From positions 124,001-188,000 of the forward strand of contig MU400514.1 of the NCBI GenBank assembly GCA_022578965.1: DNA of 64,000 nt, in the 5' to 3' direction. Of this stretch, positions 31,836 through 45,393 are shown one piece after another; the first letter of the stretch is position 1; the number at the start of each line of letters is the position of its first letter. The position numbers and the translations under genes were made by a program. Below the pieces are notes generated by a model. That model searched no databases. It was not told where the DNA came from and saw only the letters and a program-made list of their open reading frames with translations. The DNA comes from Xylaria sp. FL1777. Lineage: Eukaryota > Ascomycota > Sordariomycetes > Xylariales > Xylariaceae.

Positions 31836-34800
31836 TAAACTAGACTGGGCTTAGTGAATACCATCTGTCGGTAAATCGGTGTTATGTTGAACTAGAGATT
31901 GTGTTTTTGAAACCTTGGCACTACGCATACTTGGACTATGTTCGTATTGAATGTAGTATAGAACCTAAGGCTTTATTCCCCTGCTTAAGTTATAATATAA
32001 CAACCTCTTTAGCATGAAGCCTCGTTCCCAATAAGATCCTATGCATAATACATGTGACTTACATGTTCTGATATGATATTTGCAGCTTTTAAGTATCGCT
32101 CCAAGTACGCAGGGAGGTAGAAGCTCCGGGGTTCGGAGATAATGACAGACTTGGTATGGGATCACAGTTCGCCTACAAAATACAGTAAACGCGGATCTAC
32201 ACGTGTATGTTCTGGATATGGGAAGAAGCCAAAATTTAAACTGTCGATGCCAGCAGATCATATGAGAAAACACCGTTCACCGCTGCAAATAGTAAGCCTG
32301 TTCCCTACTTGACGTCGAGTGGTGTTTCATACCCAGGTAAAAAACGACTGCAGACGAATGCCTATACACTACACAATTCGGTGTGCCCAATGTGCTGGGG
32401 CTGCAGGGATGTAATTGGTGCGCTAATGTCAGGCCAGGGGTAAAGTCCTATAGCAACCTTCCACTGCGACTACAAAGTAGTCTAGAAAGGTGTCAAGCTG
32501 TCCTCGTGGAAGACACGGCTGGCCAGGGCATGGAGACTTGCCCATAATAGGGCAGACGGCGATTCAGTGCCGTCTTGATCGCGGAGTTGAGAGGGAATTG
32601 CCGATGCAAGCACGAGGAAGCAAATGCCTGTTATGAAGTACTGTGTGGTGAAGCCTGTCGCGCAAGTTTTCCATTTGTCAAAGGTAGCAGCATCGGATGC
32701 ACAAGTCGACACTATCTATCTATCTATCATGGGTTCATGGTTAGAAGTTATCCACACTCGCCTCGCTTGCGCCATATCCAGATAAGACACAAGTACGGGT
32801 AGTATACGGCAAGCTGCAGCATACATCAATCTGCCGCACCCTTAATACCGTCTAAAATGCTTACTGCGTTACCGAGTACCTAGATGTCATGCCACTGTGG
32901 GTTCCCGGGTCCTTGGACACCCTGAGGTTAGGTTTCGTTTATATAAATAGTCTAACGACCGTTGAGCTTGGCTACACGCTCGCCTAGACTACCTACATGA
33001 GCACCACAAGTACCGTGCCTTCATCGACGCCAGTTCTATTAGTTAATACGTATAAGATCGGACGAGGCGCAATGACGAGCTGAATGTTCTAGAATAGCTC
33101 CAGGGTATAGCGCTTTCTTTTACACTATGGCTTACGGCTTACAGCTAGGGATTATCCTCGTTAAGATCTTCCTACGTCCCCCTATTCAAGTAAGTTGTAA
33201 CCTTTCGACGACATACCTTAATACCTAAAGGGTGTCAATTATATCGCAATAGCAGTATGATATTATGCGCTACTCGATGTCGCAGTACAACGTGACTCCA
33301 TTGCCAAGGACCCAAAGTACGAAAAGTGAGGTTTGCTAGTGTAGCAGTACAGCATGGTTGGAATGCAATCCTGTCTGTTTTGCCCACCACGACTCACGAT
33401 AGGCCAGGAAAGGAAGCGCGTAAAAGCTACAAGCTGTATCATATATTTTGAATGATAGCAACTGGCATACGACGTAGGCACGCCTGATTATGTCGGCTCG
33501 GACATCCTGTGGCCCGGATAACATATCATAGTCTCCTGCGGGTTATGATTCGCCATCATGACATGCGAACAACCAATAAAGCACAACAGTGTGCACGATT
33601 GAATGGACCTACTCATTATGGTAAGCAGTAAGTACACCAACTAGTCTCGCAGCACTCTTGTTGTCCAATGTACTGCATGCTCTGCAGAAGATGCCCCGAA
33701 GAGGGAGGGGACCGTCCGATAAATTGGGGCGCCTGACGCAACAATTGCTAGCGGGCGTGACCAAACGTCAACGGCTTTCTTCTCCGCGTAACCGAGAGAA
33801 TCCAACGTCGCATTGGTGTGGCACCAGTACAGATGCCCACTGCGCACTACATACTACAGTCTGGGGTGCATCAATAGCCCCCAAAGGCTGATCATATACT
33901 CTAGGCGACAGCCCCTTGTCATTCATTTATCTCGACGTCACTCTCTACCTGTGAAGTCATCACAGATAGGTAGTCAAACTAGACTTTCTTTTCTGTTCTG
34001 CACCGAGAGCAAATCGTATAGGCGCCTCATATTCCACGATAGTCTTCTAGCTCACTGATAAGACATGGACAAGGCTTCTATACAACTACGTAGAAAGAGG
34101 TAGGTAGGTATAAGCAAAATTAGTTAATGAATCGGTCAACATCTAATTAGCTTTTAAGCTTGGAAGTAAGTTTATAATCTATATAAGCGCATTCAGCGAG
34201 TTGTACCTATAAGAGACAAACATCAATGCAGCTTTGGTGCACAATGCGGATTCTTAGCCATTGGAGCTTGTTTGATAACCATATACTATCTCGATTAGAC
34301 AAGAACAAGTGGGAAACCGTCGGGTTTTCCAGCACGTACTCTTACTAGTTATGACGGCTCCTTTAGCCAGTCAGCAGGTGAGCGCTGTTTGGTGACAGCA
34401 GATGTTCGATCAAGTCCATGAAGTGTATTTAAGGACTTGAATCAGAAGATGGGAGAATATCGTGGCATTATACTATATATTCTCAGTGAGATTAGTCGCT
34501 CTCAAGATACAATCACTTTATTCACGACCCAAGGTATATGTAGTGAGCATGAGTCTGGGGGTTAACAGATAACCCTCTGAGTCGTAAGGTACCCTAGTTC
34601 TCATATCCAGATGCAAGATATACAGTTCTGTATAGTCTGCCCCTTACATCATGCATCATGCAGCCTGAGTACAGGGCATTTCCCTCAAGGAACACTTTTA
34701 AAGCTGAAAATTAGGCTATCGTATATTAATTGCAAATCTAGCATGTAGGCACAATATCCTACTTTCCATACGGCATCGTTATCAGATTAACAACACCATA

Positions 34801-35508
34801 TGTCATTATAATAGAGTTAGTAACCTCACCTGCTACTCAGGTTAGTACCAAATACTATCTTTCACTAAAAGACTCCATTACGACTAAATAACTTTCTGAA
34901 ACAATCACTTTCGTGAAGTAATTCTCTAGCAATTATGAAAATGCAAGATAGTTGGCCGCCGGTATGAAGTGTAGGGTGAAGTCAATAATACATGAGTACA
35001 GCATACAATCCAACAACAGTCGTTCTTGAACCCCCAGTTCCCCTTACGTCAATTTACCAGCAGCACATGCTCTCAACTAGGTCTAATCATCATTGAAAAT
35101 ACTAGTTGTGATCTTCGATTCGAGATCTGTGAGTGGTACGCAGAGCTAACGCTACATATAAGCGTAAGAGACGTAAGAACAGATCGAATTTGTAGTACAA
35201 GGATTCTTGTTTAGAGAAGGCCATTGCGTGATAGCGCCCCTATTGAGTATACTAGTCGTGTTTATTATCAACGCCTTCAGTGATGAAACACTGTGGCAAA
35301 GCCGTATTCGAGAATGCTGACCGCAGTGAACTTAAGTTCCAGTCGCAGGCCATCAGTTCCTTCTAAACTGCATCTTCGTAGGTTGCCTATAGTAAGAGCT
35401 TGTCGTCGCTCCAATATGTGTGTCGTCATTGGGAAGCCTCGGAGATCTACACCTTTAAATATCAACACCAAGCCGGGAGCGAAACGAATACGTAAGTTCG
35501 ACTTAATC

Positions 35509-37767
35509 TCAGAACATCCCTTTCCCACTAGTCAACCGCACGAAGCTATACGGCACGTTCTGTCCGACCAGCAGCCTGACGGTTTCGACTGTGGTGAACG
35601 CAGTTGTATCCGCTACTCCGTATGCGGCGAAACCGCATTGCTCGGCAATGGCGCCTGGATCACCTTTCCTTGGGCCGTCGGCGAGGTCCAGGAAGACTTT
35701 GCGGATTTGGGATGAAGATCCCCTCGCCCCTCCAAAGAGACGTACCAGCATCCCCACGAGGCTGGATTTCTCCGGGCCAAGAGCGGATATGAGAACGAAG
35801 GGCGCAGCATCGTCGCCCATTGCCCTTGCTTTTTGCAGACTCTCCAGACTATTAAATGGCTCGACCTCGAAGTTGCGGGCTAGAGCAGGGGGCGTTTTGA
35901 AGCCGACCGTATACACTTTTCCCACACGAAGAGCTTTCAGCGCATACATGGCGGAAGAAGCGTCATCGGCATTCGAGGCTAGGACGACGGCCGTGCGTCC
36001 GAAATATGCCGAGGGTGCAAGATCCCGCGTGAGTGTACTGAGGATGCCACGCCAACTCGCATTATCAAACAGAAGAGAAGACGAACTAGGGAACCCGTAG
36101 GCGCTATTTGGCGTCGGACTGAATGAAGACTCGCTACGGCGGTGGGGGCTGGAAGGCATCGATGAGGGCGCAGATCCCGGAGAAGATGTCGGGCCAGATT
36201 GGACCACGATGGTGTCCACCATCCCGATCGTGTGCACTGCTTCAGTGAGAGTCGGACCTGTCCCGTTATTAAGCTTTGAGAAAAATGTACTGTGATGCAT
36301 CAGACTTGTGAAAGAAACAGCAGGGTTCAGATACGCTCCTCCAAAGGTTCTCTGATTGCACCAGGCCTCAATACTTAGAGGCCCCTTCGCTTGCCTCTCG
36401 ACGACTGCGAAATGGTGTGGTAAGCCTAACTCGTTGAAACACTTCTCGTAGAAAGGGGCGTGAGGGACCTGGATTCGAGAGGATGATGTAATTATGCCGT
36501 AAATATTGCTCTTCGGAAGCTGACCTAGAGATGCCAGGGCGGCGTTAATCTCAGCAGCGCTCATCTGGCCGGGTGCGGCAATAATCGGAAGCAGAGGGTG
36601 AGTAATGGGTGTGAAGACTTTATTAAACGTGCGCGATATCTGACCGGTCTCTCCCATGTTAAGGCCGGAAAACGGTGGTGATGTCGGGTACTCAGCTCGT
36701 ATCTTGGAGCGAAAGTACTCCAACTCAAAGTTCTCGTTGTGATCGTTTATAATGGCAATCATCTTGACAATGTGCGCATATTTGCACGATTCAACGAAGA
36801 CGGATTGCGCATAGGCAGACGGCCACTTGAAATTACCGGAAAAATCGTGAAAAGCGGACATGATGTGACTATTACCACGGTTTTCGTAAAGCTTTCGTCG
36901 TATGTCTTCCGGCAGCCACACCTCGACATCAATGTACTCGACACCCCATTGAATTGCACGATAGAGATATGCGTAGAACAGGTCGGGATTATCCATTGGG
37001 AAACGTCCATTCTCTCGTGTACAGCGCGTCGTGTAAATGATGGGTAGTTCTGTCCTCTGTCGTAGAAGCATTATCTGCTCACCCACGTAACTTAAACTTG
37101 GTATCTGGGCGAATGTACCATCTCCGAGAGGTTCCTTAAGTAAGTCCACGCGCAACTCCACAGCATCGCACCCAACCGTAAGTACCTCAATGTTCGGCAA
37201 AGCAGCTCGGACATCCGGGAAGGTTGTCGATATAAAGAACGTGCGAGGTTTTTCCATGAGGGTATCGTGGTAATTAACCTGCCCAAGAGTGAACGAGATG
37301 AAACGAGCTAGGTCCCGGCGAAAAAATTGCGTATCTGAATACAAAAACTCGTAGTCGCACTGGGCAGAGAGATATGTATCTGGAGGCATTCCGAGGTCGA
37401 CATTGTGAGTATGTATGGCGACCATGGCGTTTCGATCTCGTGTAGTCACACTTATCCTCGCGCTTTCAGCCGAAATACCAAGTACCAGCTCTTGCCCTGC
37501 CGCTACAACGCCTTCAAAACTGTCTGCTAGCTGAGATGGTTTTCCTAACACATCCGCAAAGGTAGAAACTATCTTCTCCTGACCGGGACCGTAGACGATC
37601 ACGGCGATTCGAGTATCGCCTCTCCGTAACCTACTGCTCGTCCTGATGCTATTCGCAGTAGGTGTTACGGCTTTCGAATCAATATCCATTACAACTTCTG
37701 GCGTGACACTTCCATTTGGACTAGGCCGATGAACCGGCATCGGGACCTGGGTCAACATCTTGTTCAC
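35509..37767 (-). CDS. Quinate-pathway repressor homologue (QutR/Qa-1S-like; decayed shikimate kinase, 3-dehydroquinase, shikimate dehydrogenase domains)
   Basis: Single-exon, 752 residues. It matches the C-terminal half of pentafunctional AROM: a much shortened shikimate kinase-like part ([15 protein letters not shown] in place of a P-loop), a type I 3-dehydroquinase domain (about 170-390; [38 protein letters not shown]), and a shikimate dehydrogenase-like domain (about 425-745; [52 protein letters not shown]). In fungi this layout is the repressor of quinate catabolism, which binds the activator rather than catalysing. The dehydrogenase lacks the catalytic Lys in the segment that reads [10 protein letters not shown], and its NADP-loop is altered, so it should be inactive. 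The dehydroquinase segment still shows His and Lys in the expected places. The known repressors are longer (about 900 residues). No other quinate gene is in the window. Confidence 0.8.
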   Translation of the reverse strand: MNKMLTQVPMPVHRPSPNGSVTPEVVMDIDSKAVTPTANSIRTSSRLRRGDTRIAVIVYGPGQEKIVSTFADVLGKPSQLADSFEGVVAAGQELVLGISAESARISVTTRDRNAMVAIHTHNVDLGMPPDTYLSAQCDYEFLYSDTQFFRRDLARFISFTLGQVNYHDTLMEKPRTFFISTTFPDVRAALPNIEVLTVGCDAVELRVDLLKEPLGDGTFAQIPSLSYVGEQIMLLRQRTELPIIYTTRCTRENGRFPMDNPDLFYAYLYRAIQWGVEYIDVEVWLPEDIRRKLYENRGNSHIMSAFHDFSGNFKWPSAYAQSVFVESCKYAHIVKMIAIINDHNENFELEYFRSKIRAEYPTSPPFSGLNMGETGQISRTFNKVFTPITHPLLPIIAAPGQMSAAEINAALASLGQLPKSNIYGIITSSSRIQVPHAPFYEKCFNELGLPHHFAVVERQAKGPLSIEAWCNQRTFGGAYLNPAVSFTSLMHHSTFFSKLNNGTGPTLTEAVHTIGMVDTIVVQSGPTSSPGSAPSSMPSSPHRRSESSFSPTPNSAYGFPSSSSLLFDNASWRGILSTLTRDLAPSAYFGRTAVVLASNADDASSAMYALKALRVGKVYTVGFKTPPALARNFEVEPFNSLESLQKARAMGDDAAPFVLISALGPEKSSLVGMLVRLFGGARGSSSQIRKVFLDLADGPRKGDPGAIAEQCGFAAYGVADTTAFTTVETVRLLVGQNVPYSFVRLTSGKGMF

Positions 37768-40497
37768 GTCGACCGAATCTAATGACTTATATCTTGGATA
37801 TCTTGAAGCGAACCTGGGGCGTGCTGCGTCCTGATGCAGGTAGAATGACTGTCCCTTTCAGCTCTTAGCTTCGACTCAGGTATCGTCAAGTCCAGAGAGT
37901 CAAGAAGCACTCGAACTGAAGACCAGGAAGAGATCAAACGTTGGTAAGTGCATGGCAATGGCTGCCAATCATGCCGTGTGCCCCCGGTGTAACCTTAGCT
38001 GAAGCCGTAGTGGTAAGTTGTGACGCCCCTGAGCAGACTGACGCAAAGCAAAGGGAGTGAGATGGTGGTGTGCACAAATCCCGCGTTGTGTGAGAACGGT
38101 AGTAATGATTTTAGACGGACTACCGGAAACTATGCGATATGCCAGGCTCCGTTCAGCTGAGGCTCAAGTTTAATAGGACAGTGAGGCGAAGCAGAAACTG
38201 AGGGGGGTAGACTAATTAGTAAGGTCACAAAACTAGGTTGGACCAACTGCGTCTGGATATCCAGCAAGTAATCGAGCGGGAAACTTACCTAGACAGAATA
38301 GACACGGTACAAGGTTTCCTATCAATCATACTAGGCAGATCATGGCATGAATGAGCGACAATAATTATTCCAGCCACTAGATTGCAGGATTTTGGTGCTT
38401 AGCCTGCTACAGGAATCCCGCACAGGGTCTCTTGTATTATTATACCTCGCGCTACCTAAGTACACTACACTAAACTGCCTATCAGCCGGTTCATTGAAAC
38501 GACCCAACACAACCTTACATGGTTCATTCACCCCCCGGCTAGCTATGCTTGGCCAGTCTTTTTTTTATCCCGATTGGTACAATTAGCCTTGTTCTTTAAA
38601 ATATCCGACTACGATTCCAATACGGTTTGCAGCCATTTTCGAGGCCAGAGATAACGGGGCTCGAAAAACACACGTTAAGCATACCATCAACCCTCTTGAA
38701 ACCCCCATCGCCTAGGTGGCCATATCCTATAGCCGCGAGTACTATATGGAGTGTACGATAGATTGTGGGGAGGTGGGCCGCGAGAGGCGAGATCGAGCCT
38801 AGCGGCAGACAATAATGGAATTCAATTGATGGATGTTCCTGTGAGTGGCGTGTAGACCTGGCAGTGAATCTTAGAGATGAGTGAACAATCTGGGAGAGAT
38901 CTCATAATTCCCACAGCAACTAGGATACCGAAACAATTTCAGAGACAACATGAAACAGAGCATGTCGTCTCGGAAGTGTAAACCAAGCTTGACATAGCTG
39001 GGATCAAGACTCGCTGAGATCTTCATGTGAAGCTCCCTGAGTTCTGCCTAGCTGCGTATGCATCCTATCTGAAAGATGAGGCATGAACAACAGTGGGCAC
39101 TGCATATCAGTCCCATTTTTATAGCGCTCATTTATTCGCAACGTTATATTAATAACGGCGGAGATGCAACCCCAGAAAAGGTGTCACCACCAAACCCCAG
39201 GCCTTGAAGGCCTCTACATACCGTGTAGACCTATTAATGTTTCTTGGCTACGCTGTACGACATATTGAATACGAACATATGCGCCCATATTATATTGTTC
39301 AGCTCAGAACCCACGCATACCCGTGAGCTCGGAGCAGTCGGGACGAAATGTGGAAGACGGGTTGCTGGTATTCTAAAATGGATATATACTTGGCTAACCT
39401 ATACCCGGGCATTGGAGATACGTGTGGAGAATAGCACCAAGAAGTTGGGGAAGACAGGGGCTTGATATCAACCGGGTTGGCCCCATTCATGGAGAAATTG
39501 TCGAATAATTATCCATCAATCAGAATCGAGCCTGTCGAGTACCACAGTTGTTCGCCAGTGGTGCTGGCCACATCAATGTTTAGCCTACGGAGAATTTCCC
39601 AGACGGATCCGACTACGTACAGGTATGTAAGTAGTATATGTGGACAGCACTACCAGACCTAGAACATGTACGCTCATCTTCTCGCCTCACCACAACATTA
39701 TAAACAATGAATAATGCATCGCCCCTCGGGGACATCTCAGTCTTGTTTAAACTTCAGAGCCAATGCTGAAAGGAGACTCAACCTATTTCTCTAGTACATC
39801 GAGGGGTGGGTGTTCTCATTGCCTAGTATGGCAGGCTGACTGGACCCCAAGAAAAATGAAAACTAAAAATAAAAGTAATAAAAGAAACGCATTATGAAAA
39901 GGTCTCTGAGTTTATTCTATCGAATACTCTTGAGTGGCATGCTTGGTGTTCCTTCCAGCTGATTACCGGTATGCGCAATTCTAAATAAGCTCAAGTTAAG
40001 TTAAGTTTAGTAGCTATCTTTATTGCGAACAGTTGCATAGCATACCTATATGATGACTTACCCTTGATCATTGGTGGCTTGCGGCTGTTTAGACTGTGGC
40101 CAATGTCATTTTTGTAATGCGAATAATGACGGCAGCACCGTTTGATATGTATTTATCTAACGCTGTAACCTGTTAGGAGTTAGCGGATAATAAGAAGCAA
40201 ATGGTACACTAGGTAGATCGAGATACCATGCTACCACCGCCTTCTAGAGGTGGAACACCGGCTTGGCGAAACACCTCGCAATACTCCTGATACCTGGACT
40301 ACGGGTACCAATACCTATATACATCGCTATATTAGCAAGAAATGCAGAGCGCAAGCGCCGGCGCTTATAAGAAAGCCGCCGTGTTAAATTTATCTGTAAG
40401 CAGTAGTCGACATGGATAGACGAGCCTAAGTTAATATGTCCCATCTAAACAGCTATACTTGTACGGGAGTGACGTGCCCGGACCCTCTGCCTCTGTT
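37768..40497. other. Gene-free region of 2.7 kb
   Basis: This contains the promoter side of the QutR-like gene and the 3' side of the GMC gene. Many short frames exist but none has splice support or a recognisable motif. I see nothing else in it. Confidence 0.55.
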
Positions 40498-42703
40498 TCA
40501 TAGCGACGTGAGATTATAGTCTCTCTTGATGACATCGGCAAGCTACACCGTCAATTAGTTCTTGTCAATATGGTGCTTAGAGGGCTCAACAAAATTCTCT
40601 CACCTTCTCACCACTGGCATACATTGTTGCGCTGGGCGCTCCGGAAGTTTGAAAGGGCCAGTAGCTGATGTCTGCAACCCTCAGCCCCTGAACCCCATAT
40701 ACATTCCATTCACTGTCGACTACGCCGCCCAAATCCCGCGGTAGCATTGCGGCGGTACAGCATTGGTGGGCGTTGGACGGGTTGATCTGCTGTCGCAGCA
40801 CCGCGATGATCTCCTCATCCGTCTGTAGCTGCGCGCCAAATGGACTTGCCTCAACCGGACCGAGTAATGCCATATCCGGAGCGGCGAAGAGCTCACGGTT
40901 CCTTCGGAACAAAGCAACATACACAGCGAGATCAATAGGGTCCGTGGCGGTACGGTAATCTAGCACCGGGTTGGCTAATGGATCGGTGCTGTTGATCTTC
41001 ACTGTCCCACGACTGAGCGGCTTGAGATGATAGATAAGGCTTGATGACGAAGTACCCCAGTGGAGAGTACCAACGGCAGCATCCTGCCCTTCGAACTGCT
41101 GTATCAACAGCTCGCGTTGCTTCTTGTAACCTTCAAGAACGGTCGGATCTACATCGCTCGGAAGAGACGCGGCGGGATCTCGAGACCGAGCTTCCGCGGC
41201 GATGGCGGAGTAATTTTCAGTAGCGAGCTGCAAAGAAAGACTTCCGATGTTGGTGCTAAGCGAGCGAACTATTGTGTATGCTCCAGTCCGATTGGTATCA
41301 TAGAGCGCTCTCTGCTCTGCGTTGTATGTGGTATTGAAATCTAAACTCCCCGAATTCGGGATAATATTAGAGGTGACTACTAGGGTTAGATCTATCGTCG
41401 TATAAGAGTTCAGGAAACGAAACGTACAATTCCATTCAATAGTAAGTGTCGACTGATCCTGCAGGTTCTGTCCGACTCCCGGAAGATCCTGAACGACAGC
41501 AATGCCAAGCTCATTAAGCAGCGCTTGAGGTCCGATTCCAGAGAGCTGCAGTACCTGAGGGGTGTGAACACCGCCAGCTGCAAGAATCACTTCTTTCGTG
41601 GCATACACATTAGTACTGCCACCGCCCGCGGAGGGGAGGTACTCAACACCTATAGCTCGAGTTCCGTTGAAAAGAACCTTCGATACCGTGGTGCTGACAA
41701 GTATATGGTAGTTGGGTCGCAATGCTTTGACACGTTCATAGTGGTTAATACGGGCATCACTCCGTGTCATAGTCGTCGCATCCAAGACGCTGGGTATCCA
41801 GAAGATACCGAGGTTGTTACCTGCTTCTGGATCGTTCACAACAGGAAGACCGATCGACTTAGCTGCGTTCCACCAGTTGGCACTACCTGGATAGAAGTAG
41901 TTGGGGTAGGAGTATTGCACAGGCCCGGATGTTCCACGGACTGAATCATCCCACGAGATGTTCGCCTGGGCTGCAAAATCGCTGTCCGGCTTAGTAAACC
42001 TCTCTCCCTAGACGGTCCGTCAGAAATTTCTCTCATTTCAGTCGGGACGTTCAGGGCTCACCTTCAAGAAATAAGGGAATATAGAGTCCCAGCTCCAGCC
42101 AGGATTCCCAAGTTTGCCCCAATCATCATAGTCGGCCTTGTCTCCTCTATATATCGACTACAGGTTAGCTCTACAGGAAGCTTCATAGATGAGCCCCTCA
42201 GATAAGTATCTTGATGAGATAATCCACGTACCTTAAATATACCATGGCGTTGACCACGCTGCCACCGCCTACGACCTTTGCACAAACGGTATCCACCGAT
42301 CGGTTATCCAGACCCTCCTGTGGTACTGATTCGAGACCATTGAAATATTGAAAAGCGGGATAGGCCCCAGGAATGAGGACACTGTCCTCCCCCTGGTCGA
42401 ACGGCCCGGCCTCAACAACAAGCACGCTAACTATGTAAATTCTGTCAATTGCGCTTCATCCCAAAATTAAGACCAAAAAAAGGTTAAGAATTTACCACTA
42501 GGATCCTCCGTCAGGCGATCCGCCACCGTCAATCCAGCGATACCCCCTCCTGCTACGATGAAATCATAGGTGTTATTTTCGGCCTCCTGTCGGGAGACAA
42601 CCGATGCGTGCAGGGGTACCAAGGTGGCCGCAGTTCCCTCAACGGCGAACAGCAGGGAAACAAGGACTTGGAGCTGACTCGTGTGGTTTCGCTGACACAA
42701 CAT
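40498..42703 (-). CDS. Secreted GMC oxidoreductase (glucose-methanol-choline family)
   Basis: FAD-dependent alcohol oxidase or dehydrogenase. Five exons on the minus strand: 42703-42496, 42430-42232, 42146-42062, 42007-40604 and a last 45-nt exon 40542-40498; spliced 1941 nt, 646 residues. The last exon replaces the premature VREFC tail with LADVIKRDYNLTSL, the usual GMC ending. A cleavable-type signal peptide (QLQVLVSLLFAVEGTAA) is followed by the FAD motif VAGGGIAGLTVADRL and VLVVEAG; GGGSVVNAMVYLR and GNPGWSWDSIFPYF are normal GMC segments, as is GGVHTPQVLQLSGIGP. The first catalytic His is in NAHQCCTAAM; 43 residues later, where a second His or Asn is expected, the sequence is SGAPSATMY with Ala. 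It is 26 kb from the tailoring genes, so a role in polyketide maturation is only a possibility. Confidence 0.9.
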
Positions 42704-45393
42704 TGTGAAGTCCTTCTCTTAGTCCACGAGCTGTCGTTACCGTCAGCCCAGCACCATTAGAATCCAAATGTCACAGTACCAAGACTAGCCCAAGGCGGGC
42801 TATGTGCCCATGTCTAGGAATTCTCGATAAGATCGGACATAGGCAATCACGAGCATTGATTTAGCATGCAAGCAGACATAACGATAAAGCCTGACACCTA
42901 ACAGATTAAAATAAAGAAATATTGTAGCTTGGGCAATAGCTCGAGATTCCCAGTCCCCTGACTAAAATCAGGAAGACCACATACCTTAAGACCGAAGGAG
43001 AATTATTGCCCGTGCTGTCTCCGCTTCCGTCCACACCGTAAGTAGGGATATAAGTCTTGGCCCTGGAGACCGTACGGGTAACCGAATTGACTACCGGCAT
43101 CATAGTATGTTCCAAGCCCCTGGCTATGAGCTCTTGTCACATAATAGGGTAAAATGAAGATTTTGGGCTAACGTAGTTTTATTTTGATCGTACAGAAAAC
43201 TTAGCGGTTGCAAACAGCCCTGGAGTTTTAAACTGGTATACATGTAGGGGCAGACAAGACGACATGGCTGCAGTAAGCAACGGTGAGAAGGTGTGATGAA
43301 GTAGTTCTACGTAGTATATAAAGGAAGTCTCCGAGTTCAAGGTGCCATAATAGGTAGGTTACATCTCCAGCTCTCCACACCATTTTATTCAAATCCCCCC
43401 GGTCATTGAATCCAGTCTTTTCCCATCCTTACTTAACCCCAAGTTTTACTGGGCAAAATATCATGCAGATAGGATATAGAAGTAGTAGGATAAGGAAAGT
43501 TTTAATTAGCTGCGCCGACCGGCCTTGACGGCCGAAACTTATTCGTGAACTCGGGTCCTTTATTGCTAAAGCTAACACGCAGTAAATAATACATAGATTG
43601 CCGGTAATTTACCATCACGATTCTTTCTCCTCAGCAATAAAAACCCCGAATACGTAATTTTATCCAGATTTCATGGTATAGGCATGGGTCTCGTGTAGAA
43701 CCCTATTCTGTAAGTCGCAGATGGTATGGGAGACTCCATTTTCGAATTCTAAAACCTCCCGTTCTAAGGGCTTCCATACTAACTGTTCATCATTTTTATG
43801 CAATATGTCATAAAGCAAAGCTTCGGTCTCTACCTAATAACGTTGCTATTTTCTAAAGACTGACTGCGGTGCATATATAGGATATCTTTAAAGCCGAACA
43901 CCTATCAAAGGAAAGGCCGAGAATTGGCAAAAGAAAAGCCTTTTCTGTTACTCGGGTGATTCTTCCTGTTCATATATCTGACATAATACAAACCCATCCA
44001 CGAGCAGCAAGTATCAATTTGAAAAGTGGATGAAATCAATGTCGTAAAAACCATTACAAGGTAGTATGAGATCTAATTATGTCAAATCTAGCTTGTACCT
44101 CCTCAAAGTAGCTCCGATACGTTCTTTGTTTAGAAGTGCGATATTCTTAGACATGTCTCGGTAGTGAGCCGTGAACTAATAAGTTCGCTTAGCGTCGGTC
44201 GATCTTGTTTGTTTAAGTAAGTCATGGTCTACCCTCGTCATCTTCAAACCCCTCAAAAATCAATGCCATAGCTATGGTTTCTCAGGACACTATCGGGTGT
44301 ACGTGATTGGCGCCGGCCTGTCTGAACGAAGCCGAGAACATGCGCGACACTGACTATCGTATGTTACCCCACTGAAGGCGCCGGGTACATACTTAAGCGG
44401 CGCTGCGTGCGATGGCGCCGGCCTGATAGTATGTTATAACGTCATCACCAGCTGCGTGATGTGAACTCACGGGCATACCATTCCTTGTATACCTACCACA
44501 CACAGGAGGGAACGGGAGTGGGAGCGGGGTTTAGATTACTGTGCAGACACGAATAGGTAACTGAGAACAAGTGTGTTACAAGCCTACTACTGATTCTGTC
44601 TCGAAATACAAATTGGTCACAGAAACAATAGATTGCAGAGGCGCACAAGGTAAGAAATCAACCACCTTCGTTACCTAACTGCTGCGTACACTTACTTGCA
44701 TAGGTGCCGAGAGCTAATGTACTGCAGGCATACCGAGTAGCATAAGATTGGCCGATGATGCTCAGATAAATGATAAGTAGCCGCCATTGGCGGGTCTGTG
44801 CTCAACCTTCTGTAAGACGGCATAGCAACCAGGCAGCTAAATTATTTCCCTACTTACTGGCTGGCTACCTCCTGTAGGTGCGGTATATGGGTGCCTACAG
44901 GTATAAGTGTTTTCACGAGGTCTACACTTACACGGACTTTGTTCAAACTGGTTTTCGGAATTTTTGGGTTTCATGAGAGAGATTCAACAACATATACTAC
45001 CTATCATAAAACAAAATCTCGGTGTGCTAACAAGCTCACCTGCGTAGTACCGTTACTTCGCATGCAAGAGATCGCCAGCAAGCTTTACTCAAAGTGACAC
45101 CAATCCCACAAATTGCATCCACAACGGGTGAGCAGCTGATGCACAGGGACCCAATCAACCAGCTAAGCAGCCCGTTAGCTACAGCTAGCACCAGCCAACC
45201 AACCCACCACGTCGATACAAACCAACCTTTCGAGAATCAAAAAAACACTCCCACGAAAAACCCTCTCGCTATCGACATGCGGGGTTCTATATCTGAGTTC
45301 CCCTAAACCGACACCAGAACAGCTTTCGACCTCGTCTTTCTGCTTCTTCATTGCTGGTCGAGAAGAGGGCGTCTAGGCGACAGAACCGCGACC
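42704..45393. other. Gene-free region of 2.7 kb at the accessory/core boundary
   Basis: No gene is seen. Two copies of GGCGCCGGCCTG (about 44310-44321 and 44412-44423) and a partial third flank two TATGTTA blocks; see findings. Around 45100-45390 the sequence becomes CA-rich and looks like the leader of the next gene. Confidence 0.55.

Larger units (their letters stand above)
30374..35508. other. Gene-free region of 5.1 kb with inverted repeats
   Basis: The longest stretch without a supportable gene before the right end. It has the promoter side of the zinc-cluster regulator, a cluster of hairpin-forming repeats at 31545-31619 and 31784-31835, a poly(A) run near 31662-31674, and a (CTAT)n run at 32710-32728. 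Open frames here are short with no protein-like composition. Confidence 0.55.

Noticed and set aside
35591..36100. 169-codon plus-strand frame
   Set aside because: Antisense shadow of the QutR-like coding sequence, an effect of its codon use.
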